Assembly: GCA_045594645.1 (NCBI GenBank)
Contig: JAZNYY010000053.1
Span: 1-21,868 of the forward strand
From: Fimenecus sp045594645
GTDB lineage: Bacteria > Bacillota > Clostridia > Oscillospirales > Acutalibacteraceae
Length of the DNA: 21,868 nucleotides
Direction of reading: 5' to 3'
This document shows, piece by piece, positions 14,319-21,736 of the stretch; the stretch's first letter is position 1, and the number at the start of each line of letters is the position of its first letter. A program made the position numbers and the translations under genes. The notes under the pieces are model-generated. The model made no database searches and was not told the DNA's origin. It saw nothing but the letters and a program-made list of their open reading frames with translations.

Positions 14319-14344
14319 AAAAATACAAGGAGAGTGATATATAA

Positions 14345-14686
14345 ATGAATGTCAAAAGAGGGGACATATATTATGCTGATTTAAGTCCCGTTGTGGGCTC
14401 CGAGCAGGGCGGAGTGCGTCCCGTACTTATAGTGCAGAATGATGTGGGTAATAAGTATAGCCCAACGGTGATTGCCGCCGCCATAACAAGTCAGCAGGAA
14501 AAATCACGGCTTCCCACTCATATCAGCGTAAACGGTAATACCTGCGGACTCAGTAAAGATTCTGTAGTCTTGCTTGAACAAGTACGCACAATCGATAAAC
14601 AACGACTTAAAGAACGAATGGGCAACCTTTCAACAACCGATATGAATAAAATAAATAAAGCATTGACCGTAAGCTTCGGGTTATAA
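14345..14686 (+). CDS. mazF: MazF/NdoA-type endoribonuclease toxin (PemK family)
   Basis: 113 aa, the usual length. MKRGDIYYADLSPVVGSEQGG-type N-terminus, then the conserved VRPVLIVQND, PTVIAAAITSQ and SVVLLEQVRTIDKQRL segments of the Bacillus EndoA/NdoA group. The family cleaves single-stranded RNA at short sequences (UACAU in B. subtilis) and is normally neutralised by a small ribbon-helix-helix antitoxin encoded just upstream. No such ORF is present in the 102 bases between the lipoprotein stop and this start, and alr, its usual neighbour, is also absent. SD AAGGAGAG, ATG 14345. It may be transcribed with nnr and the lipoprotein gene, as no terminator is seen between them. Confidence 0.92.
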   Translation: MNVKRGDIYYADLSPVVGSEQGGVRPVLIVQNDVGNKYSPTVIAAAITSQQEKSRLPTHISVNGNTCGLSKDSVVLLEQVRTIDKQRLKERMGNLSTTDMNKINKALTVSFGL

Positions 14687-14707
14687 TAAAATCGACTTGG
14701 AAACTTT

Positions 14708-14784
14708 GTAGGGGCGATTCACGAATCGCCCGTTTGTAGTTTGATTGCACACTTCGGAACGGTCGCTTCTTGAAGCGACCCTAC
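14708..14784. repeat. Two-hairpin GTAGGG/CCCTAC element, copy B (complete)
   Basis: Perfect hairpin GGGCGATTC/GAATCGCCC (14712-14720, 14723-14731), core CGTTTGTAGTTTGATTG, perfect hairpin GGTCGCTTC/GAAGCGACC (14761-14769, 14772-14780), with inverted ends GTAGGG and CCCTAC. It lies 21 bases after the mazF stop and may act as its transcript end. The remainder of 14785-14940 has the AATTCGTAAT repeat and a CACAAA/TTTGTG hairpin (14873-14890), with no gene. Confidence 0.75.
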
Positions 14785-14832
14785 ATAGTTTGCGTTTTAT
14801 ATTATCGAGATATAAATTAGCGTCGCAGACCC

Positions 14833-14866
14833 TTAATTTCGCATTACGAATTATGCATTACGAATT
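14833..14866 (-). repeat. 34-bp AATTCGTAAT repeat, copy 1
   Basis: The reverse complement matches 16981-17014 at about 30 of 34 positions. It lies upstream of groESL in inverted orientation to the downstream copy. Confidence 0.7.
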
Positions 14867-14942
14867 GAATTCCACAAACTCTACTTTGTGAAATCAAATT
14901 ATTGATAAATTATGAAATATTTATTAAATTTACATAAACCCC

Positions 14943-14971
14943 TTGACCTTTTGGCAAAATATGGCTAAAAT
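14943..14971 (+). promoter_or_regulatory. Sigma-A promoter of groESL
   Basis: TTGACC (14943-14948), 17-base spacer, TAAAAT (14966-14971), directly followed by the CIRCE operator. Confidence 0.8.
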
Positions 14972-14975
14972 ATAA

Positions 14976-15002
14976 TTAGCACTCGCAAGTCGAGAGTGCT
15001 AA
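14976..15002 (+). promoter_or_regulatory. CIRCE operator (HrcA binding site)
   Basis: Perfect consensus inverted repeat TTAGCACTC, nine bases, GAGTGCTAA. It overlaps the expected transcription start of groESL, so the operon should be repressed by HrcA and induced on heat or folding stress. Confidence 0.97.
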
Positions 15003-15041
15003 AATTTTTGTATTTATAATTCTTTATGGAGGTAACATAAA

Positions 15042-15326
15042 ATGACAATCAAACCCCTTGCAGACAGAGTTGTTCTCAAGTCTTGCGAAATGGAAGAAAC
15101 CACAAAAAGCGGTATCGTGCTTGCTGCTGCCGCACAGGAAAAGCCTCAGGTTGCTGAGGTTGTTGCAGTTGGCCCCGGCGGAGTTGTTGACGGACACGAG
15201 GTAGAAATGTATGTTAAGGTCGGCGATAAGGTAATCACCGGCAAATATTCAGGTACTGAGGTTAAGATGGATAATAAAGAATACACCATCGTTCGTCAGT
15301 CAGAAATTCTTGCAATTGTTGAATAA
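15042..15326 (+). CDS. groES: Co-chaperonin GroES (Hsp10)
   Basis: 94 aa, normal length. Starts MTIKPLADRVVLK; the mobile loop that binds GroEL is around residues 16-34 (EMEETTKSGIVLAAAAQEKP), and the GKYSGTEVKMDNKEY segment near the end is typical. It forms the heptameric lid on GroEL and works in cytoplasmic protein folding. SD GGAGGTAA. First gene of the CIRCE-controlled operon, 15 bases before groEL. Confidence 0.98.
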   Translation: MTIKPLADRVVLKSCEMEETTKSGIVLAAAAQEKPQVAEVVAVGPGGVVDGHEVEMYVKVGDKVITGKYSGTEVKMDNKEYTIVRQSEILAIVE

Positions 15327-15341
15327 TAGGAGGCACACATA

Positions 15342-16979
15342 ATGGCAAAGCAGATTATTTATGGTGAAGAGGCAAGAAAAGCTCTTCAGAACGGTATCGA
15401 TAAGTTAAGCAATACAGTTAAGATTACACTCGGTCCTAAGAGCAGAAATGTAGTTCGTGACAGAAAATACGGCGCACCACTTATTACAAACGACGGCGTT
15501 ACAATCGCAAAAGAGGTTGAGCTTGAAGACGCATTTGAGAATATGGGCGCACAGCTTGTTAAAGAAGTTGCAACAAAGACAAATGATGTTGCAGGTGACG
15601 GAACAACAACTGCTACACTTCTTGCTCAGGCACTCGTTCGCGAGGGTATGAAGAATGTTGCCGCAGGTGCAAATCCAATGGTAGTTAAAAAGGGTATGCA
15701 GGCTGCAGTTGATGCAGTGGTTGCAGAGGTTCTTAAAAATGCAAAGCCCGTTGCATCATCAAGTGACATCGCTCGTGTTGCAACAGTTTCAGCCGCAGAC
15801 GAATATATCGGCAACCTTATTGCAGACGCAATGGCAAAGGTTACTGCTGACGGCGTAATTACAATCGAAGAGTCAAAAACAAGCGAAACATATAGTGACG
15901 TTGTTGAGGGTATGCAGTTTGACCGCGGTTATATCTCACCTTATATGGTGACAGATACTGATAAGATGGAAGCAGTTATCGATGATGCTCTTATTCTTAT
16001 CACAGATAAGAAAATCGGCAACATTCAAGAAATTCTTCCTTTACTTGAACAGATTGTTCAGTCCGGCAAAAAGCTCGTAATCGTTGCAGAAGATGTTGAG
16101 GGCGAGGCTCTTTCAACACTTCTCGTTAATAAGCTTCGCGGTACATTCACTTGCGTTGCAGTTAAAGCACCAGGCTTTGGCGACAGAAGAAAAGAAATGC
16201 TTCAGGATATTGCAATTCTCACAGGCGGTCAGGTTATCACATCAGACCTCGGTCTTGAGCTTAAGGATACTCAGCTTTATCAGCTTGGCCGTGCAAAGCA
16301 GGTTAAGATTTCAAAAGAAAACACAATCATCGTTGACGGCGCAGGTGAAGCTGATGCAATCAAGGGCAGAATTCACCAGATTAAGTCACAGATTGCAGAA
16401 ACAACATCAGATTTCGACCGTGAAAAGCTTCAGGAAAGACTTGCAAAGCTTGCAGGCGGTGTTGCAGTTATCCGCGTAGGTGCGGCTACTGAAACAGAAA
16501 TGAAAGAAAAGAAGCTTCGTATTGAAGACGCTCTTGCAGCTACAAAGGCAGCCGTTGAAGAGGGTACAGTTGCAGGCGGTGGCGTAGCACTTCTCGGCGC
16601 TATTAAGGCAGCTTCTGCTCTTCTTGATACAGATGATGCAGACTTCAAAACAGGCGTTAAGATTGTTCTTAAGGCTATTGAAGAGCCCGTGCGTCAGATT
16701 GCCGCAAATGCAGGTCTTGAGGGCTCAGTTATCGTAAACGAAATCGTGAACTCAAATAAGGCTGGCTACGGCTTCAACTTCGCAACAAGCGAATATGTTG
16801 ATATGTTTGAAGCAGGTATTCTTGACCCTGCAAAGGTTACTCGTTCAGCACTTCAGAACGCATCTTCAGTTGCAGCAATGGTTCTCACAACAGAGTCACT
16901 CGTTGCTGATATTCCCGACCCACAGGCTGAAGCAGCAGCTGCAGCAGCAATGGCACAAGCCGGCGGCGGAATGTATTAA
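15342..16979 (+). CDS. groEL: Chaperonin GroEL (Hsp60)
   Basis: 545 aa, full length. The ATP-binding segments TLGPKSRNVV (29-38) and GDGTTT (85-90) are intact, with Ser34 where Gly is common (GPKGRNV). The apical domain includes EDVEGEALSTLLVNKLRG, and the C-terminus is the usual alanine-rich run followed by GGGMY. It assembles as a double heptamer with GroES to fold proteins in an ATP-driven cycle. SD AGGAGG lies in the 15-base gap after groES. The operon is controlled by the CIRCE site upstream and ended by a terminator at 17070-17101. Codon use is biased to preferred codons (gca, gtt, ctt), as expected for a highly expressed gene. Confidence 0.99.
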   Translation: MAKQIIYGEEARKALQNGIDKLSNTVKITLGPKSRNVVRDRKYGAPLITNDGVTIAKEVELEDAFENMGAQLVKEVATKTNDVAGDGTTTATLLAQALVREGMKNVAAGANPMVVKKGMQAAVDAVVAEVLKNAKPVASSSDIARVATVSAADEYIGNLIADAMAKVTADGVITIEESKTSETYSDVVEGMQFDRGYISPYMVTDTDKMEAVIDDALILITDKKIGNIQEILPLLEQIVQSGKKLVIVAEDVEGEALSTLLVNKLRGTFTCVAVKAPGFGDRRKEMLQDIAILTGGQVITSDLGLELKDTQLYQLGRAKQVKISKENTIIVDGAGEADAIKGRIHQIKSQIAETTSDFDREKLQERLAKLAGGVAVIRVGAATETEMKEKKLRIEDALAATKAAVEEGTVAGGGVALLGAIKAASALLDTDDADFKTGVKIVLKAIEEPVRQIAANAGLEGSVIVNEIVNSNKAGYGFNFATSEYVDMFEAGILDPAKVTRSALQNASSVAAMVLTTESLVADIPDPQAEAAAAAAMAQAGGGMY

Positions 16980-16980
16980 T

Positions 16981-17014
16981 AATTCGTAATTATTAATTCG
17001 TAATGCGTAATTAA
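16981..17014 (+). repeat. 34-bp AATTCGTAAT repeat, copy 2
   Basis: Begins AATTCGTAAT directly after the groEL stop and ends GCGTAATTAA. It is an inverted match of 14833-14866, so the two copies bracket the groESL operon. Confidence 0.7.
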
Positions 17015-17028
17015 AACAAAATAATAAT

Positions 17029-17078
17029 CCTCCCTCTGACGAGGGAGGTGGCACGACGAAGTCGTGACGGAGGGAGAG
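17029..17078. repeat. Compound palindromic repeat family, half-unit (CCTCCCTC form)
   Basis: Hairpin CCTCCCTC/GAGGGAGG (17029-17036, 17041-17048), hairpin CACGAC/GTCGTG (17052-17057, 17061-17066), then ACGGAGGGAG. Same plan as 4926-4973 and 322-368. Its last part forms the 5' arm of the groESL terminator. Confidence 0.75.
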
Positions 17079-17101
17079 ATTAAATCTTTCCCTCTTTTTT
17101 A
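17070..17101 (+). terminator. Terminator of groESL, partly built from repeat sequence
   Basis: Stem GAGGGAGAGAT/ATCTTTCCCTC (17070-17080, 17084-17094, one G-T wobble), loop TAA, then TTTTTT. The GAGGGAG arm is the end of the repeat half-unit. Confidence 0.85.
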
Positions 17102-17156
17102 TGCCCAAAATTCTTATTACAATTCTGTAATTTTTCTGTTTTTCGATAAATTTTTA

Positions 17157-17185
17157 TTGACAAACGATAAAATTAATGGTATTTT
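17157..17185 (+). promoter_or_regulatory. Promoter of the DUF2975-YozG operon
   Basis: Consensus TTGACA (17157-17162), 17-base spacer, TATTTT (17180-17185), with a TG two bases before the -10 box. The expected start near 17192 leaves a 35-base leader. Confidence 0.75.
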
Positions 17186-17226
17186 AAAGCCAAGATATGA
17201 AATTTCCATTTTTAAGGAGAATTTTT

Positions 17227-17673
17227 ATGAAATCAAAAAGTAAATCATTAAAGCTTTCAATACTGTTCACAACATTCTTTGCAATACTCTTGGCATTTCT
17301 CACGCTTTCGGCACCTTGGTCGGTTGGTATTATCTGTGAATATTTTCACCGTGCTCGATTAACAAATTTCCTCATTCTTGTTACATATCTTGCTGTGCCT
17401 GCAGGGTGGGGCGCAATATTGTTGCTCTATAAAATCCTTTTTAATGTTGGCAAAAAGAAAATATTTGTTAAAGAAAATGTAAAATATCTTCAAATTCTTT
17501 CTTGGCTTTGCTTTTATGTGGGCGTGTTAAGTGCATTTTCAACCATAAAATTCATTGCATTTTCAATCATATCACTTTCAGCATTGTTTATTGGCTTGAT
17601 TGTCCGCGTGGTACGAAATATTATTCACAAGGCAATCCAAATCAAAGAAGAAAACGAACTCACCATATAAGGC
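17227..17673 (+). CDS. DUF2975 family membrane protein (YoaS-like)
   Basis: Stop at 17668-17670; about 147 aa from ATG 17227. Four hydrophobic segments (about residues 10-30, 45-66, 85-105, 107-130) and a charged C-terminal tail, which fits DUF2975 membrane proteins such as Bacillus YoaS. An ATG at 17197 is in frame but lies within a few bases of the predicted transcription start and lacks an SD; AAGGAG (17214-17219) serves ATG 17227. The next gene, 21 bases on, encodes a small Cro/C1-type regulator, the standard partner of this family (yoaS-yozG in Bacillus). No biochemical function is known; a membrane sensor or immunity role coupled to the regulator is only a guess. Family assignment is by pattern and context. 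Confidence 0.78.
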
Positions 17674-17691
17674 AAGCAAAGGAAGATTAAA

Positions 17692-17895
17692 ATGGCAATT
17701 AAAATAAATCTTGATTTAGCCCTCGCCAAGTCCAAAATGACCTCGGGTGAGCTGGCTGAACGAATAGGAATAACTCAAGCTAATTTATCAATTCTCAAAA
17801 CAGGCAAAGCAAAGGCAGTGCGCTTTTCAACTCTTGAAGCTATTTGCCGTGAACTTAACTGTCAACCCGGCGATATACTCGAATACGAAGAATAA
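17692..17895 (+). CDS. Small Cro/C1-type HTH regulator (YozG-like)
   Basis: 67 aa, essentially only a helix-turn-helix domain: MTSGELAERIGITQANLSIL is the HTH, followed by KTGKAKAVRFSTLEAICREL and the typical ending CQPGDILEYEE. This compact form is characteristic of YozG-like regulators that accompany DUF2975 proteins. It probably binds DNA as a dimer, perhaps at its own operon promoter. It lies 21 bases after the DUF2975 gene with GGAAGA as a poor SD, so translation may depend on the upstream gene. A GTAGGG-type repeat follows the stop within a few bases. Confidence 0.9.
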   Translation: MAIKINLDLALAKSKMTSGELAERIGITQANLSILKTGKAKAVRFSTLEAICRELNCQPGDILEYEE

Positions 17896-17901
17896 ATAAT
17901 C

Positions 17902-17926
17902 GTAGGGGCGATTCACGAATCGCCCG
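17902..17926 (+). repeat. GTAGGG element, left half only (copy C)
   Basis: GTAGGGGCGATTC followed by ACGAATCGCCCG; the hairpin GGGCGATTC/GAATCGCCC is identical to that of copy B at 14712-14731. No second hairpin follows. It lies between the HTH gene and the next membrane gene. Confidence 0.7.
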
Positions 17927-17957
17927 TGGTCAATATGTATATCAAAGGGGAGTAAAA

Positions 17958-18368
17958 ATGAGAAGAATAATTTACATTATAATGATGCTATATTATGCTC
18001 TTATATGTGCGGACTTGTTTGTTGGAATTTACCCAATCACTTTCATAAACATTTTTTCACCGCCACTTTTGTATATAGTTTGGATTGATTTGCCGATTAT
18101 TGTTTTTGCGTTGTTTTGTATAAGTGTTATCGGTGTGATGATTTTTAGTACCTTAGCACATTTCTATAAAGGTAGCTTTAAAATATTTGCAGTAATCGGA
18201 TTGTGTATAATTACACTTGGCAATATACCGGTTATTTTTGATGGTCCTACATTTGCATTGTGCATAATTTTAATAGCATTAACATTCTATATCAGTAAAG
18301 AAAAAGAATATATCGTTGTAAATCCAATTGCAACTAAAAATAGTGATATTAAGGAGGAGAAAATATGA
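17958..18368 (+). CDS. Small membrane protein of unknown function
   Basis: 136 aa with four predicted hydrophobic helices (about residues 3-25, 38-62, 72-95, 97-113) and a short charged cytoplasmic tail ending KNSDIKEEKI. No recognised motif or family. SD AGGGGAG, ATG 17958. Its stop overlaps the start of the following DUF4173 gene in an ATGA junction, so the two proteins are translationally coupled and may act together. It is AT-rich compared with neighbours and uses more isoleucine/ATA codons, which might mark relaxed selection or a more recent origin; this was judged by eye. Confidence 0.75.
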   Translation: MRRIIYIIMMLYYALICADLFVGIYPITFINIFSPPLLYIVWIDLPIIVFALFCISVIGVMIFSTLAHFYKGSFKIFAVIGLCIITLGNIPVIFDGPTFALCIILIALTFYISKEKEYIVVNPIATKNSDIKEEKI

Positions 18369-20122
18369 ATACACCTGAAAACAATGTTCAAACAACTACT
18401 CCGCAAACTCCCACACCACCGCAATATCCCGCATATGTAAACCCCAACAGTATATTATATAAACCTAAACCAAAAGAAGAAAAGAAAATCGACTTTACCA
18501 AAACCGATTACATATTTATGGGCATTTTTGCCGTGTTGTCCCTTTGTCTTGTATTTTTCGGCTTTTTCGGCGGTATGGCAATCGGATTTACAATCTCATC
18601 AATCGCTCTTATAGCCACACTCGTAGTTTATGTGGTTAAAAAAGGTGAATTCAGCTTTATTTCTATCGCTTCACTTGTCCTCGCGGTACTTTCAAGTGTG
18701 GTTTTCACCCTTTATGCTACCGATGGATTGTCACGATTTATCGCATTTGTTGTGCTTTTTGCCTCAACGGCGCTCTGTATGGTTTCACTTACCGATGAAA
18801 CCGTGGCAGACCACATCAACGGCGTAGTGAAATTAGCATTTTCAACCTTTTTAGCACCATTTTCAAATGTGCCCGTCTTTGTAAAATCACTTCTTAAAAA
18901 TGACAAAAAGAAAACCGCCGTGCAAATTGCAACGGCAGTTCTTGCGGCAATACCCGTGCTTGCAGTTGTGATAGCTCTGCTCACAAGTGCCGATGCCGCC
19001 TTTGAAGGTCTTGTTGGAAAAATCGCCTCAAGCCTCGGTATGACAATTCTTAAGCTTATTGTAACTGCAATAGTCCTTATCCTTTTGATTTCCTTTGCGG
19101 TAACCTGCAAATATGAATTAAACGAACTTAGCGGTGCACCCTTACAACCCGAAAAAGCCCGCAAATTCAATTCACCCTTTGCAGTAACATTTTTAGGACT
19201 TATCGCCCTTGTTTATCTTGTGTATATGTTCTCGCAGACCGCATACTTTTTCAGCGCATTTTCGGGAATTCTGCCATCGGGCTATGAATTCAGCTTTGCC
19301 CAGTATGCCCGTCGCGGATTTTTTGAGACCGAGGCAATCGCCGCAATAAATCTTGGGCTTATGACACTTGCAATGTGGCTCACAATCCGTCGTGAAAACG
19401 GTAAGCTCAACCCAATCGTTAAAGGACTTCTAACATTTATCGGCGTGTTTACAATCCTATTTATCGCAACCGCAATTTCAAAAATGGTTATGTATATAGG
19501 GGAGTACGGGCTCACAGTACTGCGCCTTTTCACATCTGTGTTTATGCTTGCCACCGCCGTAGTAATCGTGGCGTTTATCGTAAGGATTTTCAATCCTGAG
19601 CTTAAAACTATGAAGTACGCGGCACTGATTTCAATGGCACTTTTTACAGCCATCTGCCTTTGCGGTATTGACCGCACCGTAGCCTCATACAATGTGAATG
19701 CATATCTTAACGGCAAGCTCGAAACGGTTGATATTGATACATTGTTCTATTCTTCCGACTCCGCAATCCCTTATATTGCACAGCTTACAGATTGTGAAAA
19801 CGAAGAAGTAAAAACTGAAGCGCAAAGAAGAATTACAAGCCATTACAGAACATACATGTTCGACGGTTGGATTTGTGATGCCGCCGAAGATGATGCAATA
19901 AGAGTTAATTTTAAGTTCGGCACAGACTTCACCTTGTCAAAATACTTAACTGCAAAAGCCATAAACTCCCGTAATATCAAACCTTATGAATATGAAGGTA
20001 TCACAGTTGACGATATAATTGAAAATCCCGATATGTTTTACGAGCAGTCTGCTAATGACGATACAACCGTAATCGAAGACGAAAACCTGCTCTATGACGA
20101 TGAGACATTAATTTGGGATTAA
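18365..20122 (+). CDS. Large multi-spanning membrane protein, DUF4173-like
   Basis: 585 aa. A Pro/Thr/Gln-rich cytoplasmic N-terminus (about 1-50) is followed by some 12 hydrophobic helices (about 52-445) and an acidic soluble C-terminal domain (about 446-585, ending DDETLIWD). The segment YMFSQTAYFFSAFSGILP then FSFAQYARRGFFE resembles the conserved core of DUF4173 proteins, where a Tyr-Ala-Arg-Arg-Gly-Phe-Phe motif is typical. Family members have no known activity. SD AAGGAGG is in the end of the preceding gene, and the ATGA overlap couples translation to it. With the DUF2975 and HTH genes upstream it forms a membrane-protein cluster of unknown role. Confidence 0.8.
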   Translation: MNTPENNVQTTTPQTPTPPQYPAYVNPNSILYKPKPKEEKKIDFTKTDYIFMGIFAVLSLCLVFFGFFGGMAIGFTISSIALIATLVVYVVKKGEFSFISIASLVLAVLSSVVFTLYATDGLSRFIAFVVLFASTALCMVSLTDETVADHINGVVKLAFSTFLAPFSNVPVFVKSLLKNDKKKTAVQIATAVLAAIPVLAVVIALLTSADAAFEGLVGKIASSLGMTILKLIVTAIVLILLISFAVTCKYELNELSGAPLQPEKARKFNSPFAVTFLGLIALVYLVYMFSQTAYFFSAFSGILPSGYEFSFAQYARRGFFETEAIAAINLGLMTLAMWLTIRRENGKLNPIVKGLLTFIGVFTILFIATAISKMVMYIGEYGLTVLRLFTSVFMLATAVVIVAFIVRIFNPELKTMKYAALISMALFTAICLCGIDRTVASYNVNAYLNGKLETVDIDTLFYSSDSAIPYIAQLTDCENEEVKTEAQRRITSHYRTYMFDGWICDAAEDDAIRVNFKFGTDFTLSKYLTAKAINSRNIKPYEYEGITVDDIIENPDMFYEQSANDDTTVIEDENLLYDDETLIWD

Positions 20123-20125
20123 TTC

Positions 20126-20152
20126 GTAGGGGTCGGCGTCCCCGACGACCCG
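20126..20152 (+). repeat. GTAGGG element, left half with a different hairpin (copy D)
   Basis: GTAGGGGTCGGCGTCCCC then GACGACCCG; arms GGGTCG/CGACCC pair. Same leading GTAGGGG and trailing CG as copies B and C but an unrelated hairpin filling. It starts 4 bases after the DUF4173 stop. Confidence 0.5.
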
Positions 20153-20202
20153 CATCAACGAGTGTCAACGCATCAGTGAAAGCCTAATTAACACAAAGAA
20201 AA

Positions 20203-20226
20203 AACGCACATCAACCGATGTGCGTT
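20203..20226 (-). terminator. Terminator of rpmB, possibly bidirectional
   Basis: Perfect 10-bp stem AACGCACATC/GATGTGCGTT (20203-20212, 20217-20226), loop of 4. On the minus strand it is followed by a T-rich tail (complement of AAAGAAAAAA). On plus it is followed by AATTTTCG, so it could also end the DUF4173 transcript. Confidence 0.8.
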
Positions 20227-20248
20227 AATTTTCGTATTTTGCTTTGAA

Positions 20249-20437
20249 TTAAACTGCTCTTTCAACCTTACCTGAACGAAGGCAACGAGTGCAAGCATAA
20301 ACTCTCTTAGGAGAGCCGTTTACAACTGCTTTAACTCTTCTTACATTGGGCTTCCATGTTCTGTTTGAGCGTCTGTGTGAGTGAGAAACCTTGATGCCGA
20401 AAGCAACGTCTTTACCACAATATTCGCATTTTGCCAT
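20249..20437 (-). CDS. rpmB: Ribosomal protein bL28, zinc-ribbon form
   Basis: 62 aa, normal length for the short Firmicute form. It has two CxxC pairs, Cys4/Cys7 (MAKCEYCGK) and Cys49/Cys52 (ACTRCLRSG), so it is the C+ zinc-binding version. Typical segments are SHSHRRSNRTWKPNVRRV and VYACTRCLRSGKV. It is a component of the 50S subunit. Strong SD AGGAGGTG, with its own promoter upstream on the minus strand and its own terminator. Confidence 0.98.
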   Translation of the reverse strand: MAKCEYCGKDVAFGIKVSHSHRRSNRTWKPNVRRVKAVVNGSPKRVYACTRCLRSGKVERAV

Positions 20438-20492
20438 TTTAAAGGCACCTCCTTATATCACGGGGATAAATAATCAAATTACAACAAGAGAC

Positions 20493-20521
20493 ATTGTAAC
20501 AGAAAGTCTCGCAATTTGCAA
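20493..20521 (-). promoter_or_regulatory. Promoter of rpmB
   Basis: On the minus strand TTGCAA (20521-20516), 17-base spacer, TACAAT (20498-20493) with a TG just upstream. It lies 56 bases from the rpmB start and back-to-back with the recA promoter. Confidence 0.75.
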
Positions 20522-20564
20522 GTCTTTTTTTAAAAATATTTTTAATAAAATGTAGAAAAAACAC

Positions 20565-20593
20565 TTGCATTTATCTTATAAATAATATATAAT
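20565..20593 (+). promoter_or_regulatory. Promoter of recA
   Basis: TTGCAT (20565-20570), 17-base spacer, consensus TATAAT (20588-20593). The start site is near 20600, just ahead of the LexA box. Confidence 0.85.
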
Positions 20594-20602
20594 ACACTCA
20601 AA

Positions 20603-20616
20603 CGAACATTTGTACG
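20603..20616 (+). promoter_or_regulatory. LexA (SOS) box of recA
   Basis: CGAACATTTGTACG matches the Gram-positive SOS consensus CGAAC-N4-GTTCG at all but one position (A for T in the right half). It lies at about +4 to +17, where LexA binding would block transcription of recA. Confidence 0.85.
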
Positions 20617-20632
20617 ATTGTGAGGACTAAAA

Positions 20633-21736
20633 ATGGCTGATAAATCAAAAGCATTAGAAACCGCATTACTTCAAATAGAAAAGAATTACGGCAAGGGCGC
20701 TGTTATGCGTCTTGGCGAAAACAGTTCACTTAATGTTGAGGCTGTTTCAACGGGCTCAATCTCTCTTGACCACGCAACAGGTATCGGCGGTTTGCCAAAG
20801 GGCAGAATTATCGAAATCTATGGACCCGAATCTTCAGGTAAAACAACTCTCGCACTTCAGGTTGTTGCCGAGGCACAGAAAAATGGTGGCGAGGCAGCGT
20901 TTATCGACGCTGAGCACGCTCTTGACCCCGAATATGCCGAGGCTCTTGGCGTAGACATCAATTCTCTTCTCGTTTCTCAGCCCGACAACGGTGAGCAGGC
21001 TCTTGAAATTGCTGAGGCTCTTGCTCGTTCAGGTGCTCTTGATGTTATCGTTGTTGACTCTGTTGCCGCACTCGTTCCCCGTGCAGAAATCGAGGGTGAT
21101 ATGGGTGACAGTCATGTTGGTCTTCACGCGCGTTTAATGTCACAGGCTCTTCGCAAGCTTGCGGGCGTAATTAATAAGTCAAATACTCTTATTATCTTTA
21201 TTAATCAGCTTCGTGAAAAGGTTGGCGTAATCTATGGTAACCCTGAGGTTACAACGGGCGGTCGTGCTCTTAAATTCTATGCTTCAATGCGTATTGATGT
21301 TCGCCGTGTTGAACAGCTTAAGGGTCAGGGTAGTGAGTTTATCGGCTCACGCACTCGCGCAAAAATTGTTAAGAACAAGGTTGCTCCTCCGTTTAAAGAG
21401 GCAGAGTTTGACATTATGTACGGCGAGGGCATTTCAAAGATTGGCGAAATCGTTGACTTGGGCGTTAAGTTCGATATCGTTAAAAAGAGCGGTGCTTGGT
21501 TCTATTATGGTGACCAGCGTCTTGGTCAGGGCAGAGAGAATGTAAAAATCCTCTTTAAGCAGAATCCCGACCTTGCAAATGAAATTGAAGTGCAGATTCG
21601 CGAAAAAATGAAAGAGGCTCTTGAGGCTAAAAAGGGTGCACCTGCACTCGCACAACAGCCCGAGCTTGTAAAGGTACCCACAACAAAAGCGGCGGCACGC
21701 GCAAAGCTTGATATAGCGGTGGATGACGACGAATGA
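20633..21736 (+). CDS. recA: Recombinase RecA
   Basis: 367 aa, full length. Walker A is GPESSGKTT (64-72), the Walker B region is VIVVDSVAAL, and the RecA signature appears in the FINQLREKVGVIYGNPEVTTGG stretch covering loop L2. The C-terminus is the usual acidic tail (DIAVDDDE). It forms ATP-dependent filaments on single-stranded DNA for homologous recombination and triggers LexA self-cleavage in the SOS response. SD GAGGAC, ATG 20633. LexA-regulated promoter upstream; recX overlaps its stop codon. Confidence 0.99.
   Translation: MADKSKALETALLQIEKNYGKGAVMRLGENSSLNVEAVSTGSISLDHATGIGGLPKGRIIEIYGPESSGKTTLALQVVAEAQKNGGEAAFIDAEHALDPEYAEALGVDINSLLVSQPDNGEQALEIAEALARSGALDVIVVDSVAALVPRAEIEGDMGDSHVGLHARLMSQALRKLAGVINKSNTLIIFINQLREKVGVIYGNPEVTTGGRALKFYASMRIDVRRVEQLKGQGSEFIGSRTRAKIVKNKVAPPFKEAEFDIMYGEGISKIGEIVDLGVKFDIVKKSGAWFYYGDQRLGQGRENVKILFKQNPDLANEIEVQIREKMKEALEAKKGAPALAQQPELVKVPTTKAAARAKLDIAVDDDE

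Noticed and set aside
14243..14344. Antitoxin ORF upstream of mazF
   Set aside because: No start codon with an SD and adequate open frame in this gap on either strand.
14708..20152. CRISPR array from the repeated GTAGGG sequences
   Set aside because: The copies are kilobases apart, each a self-complementary intergenic element, without regular spacers or cas genes.
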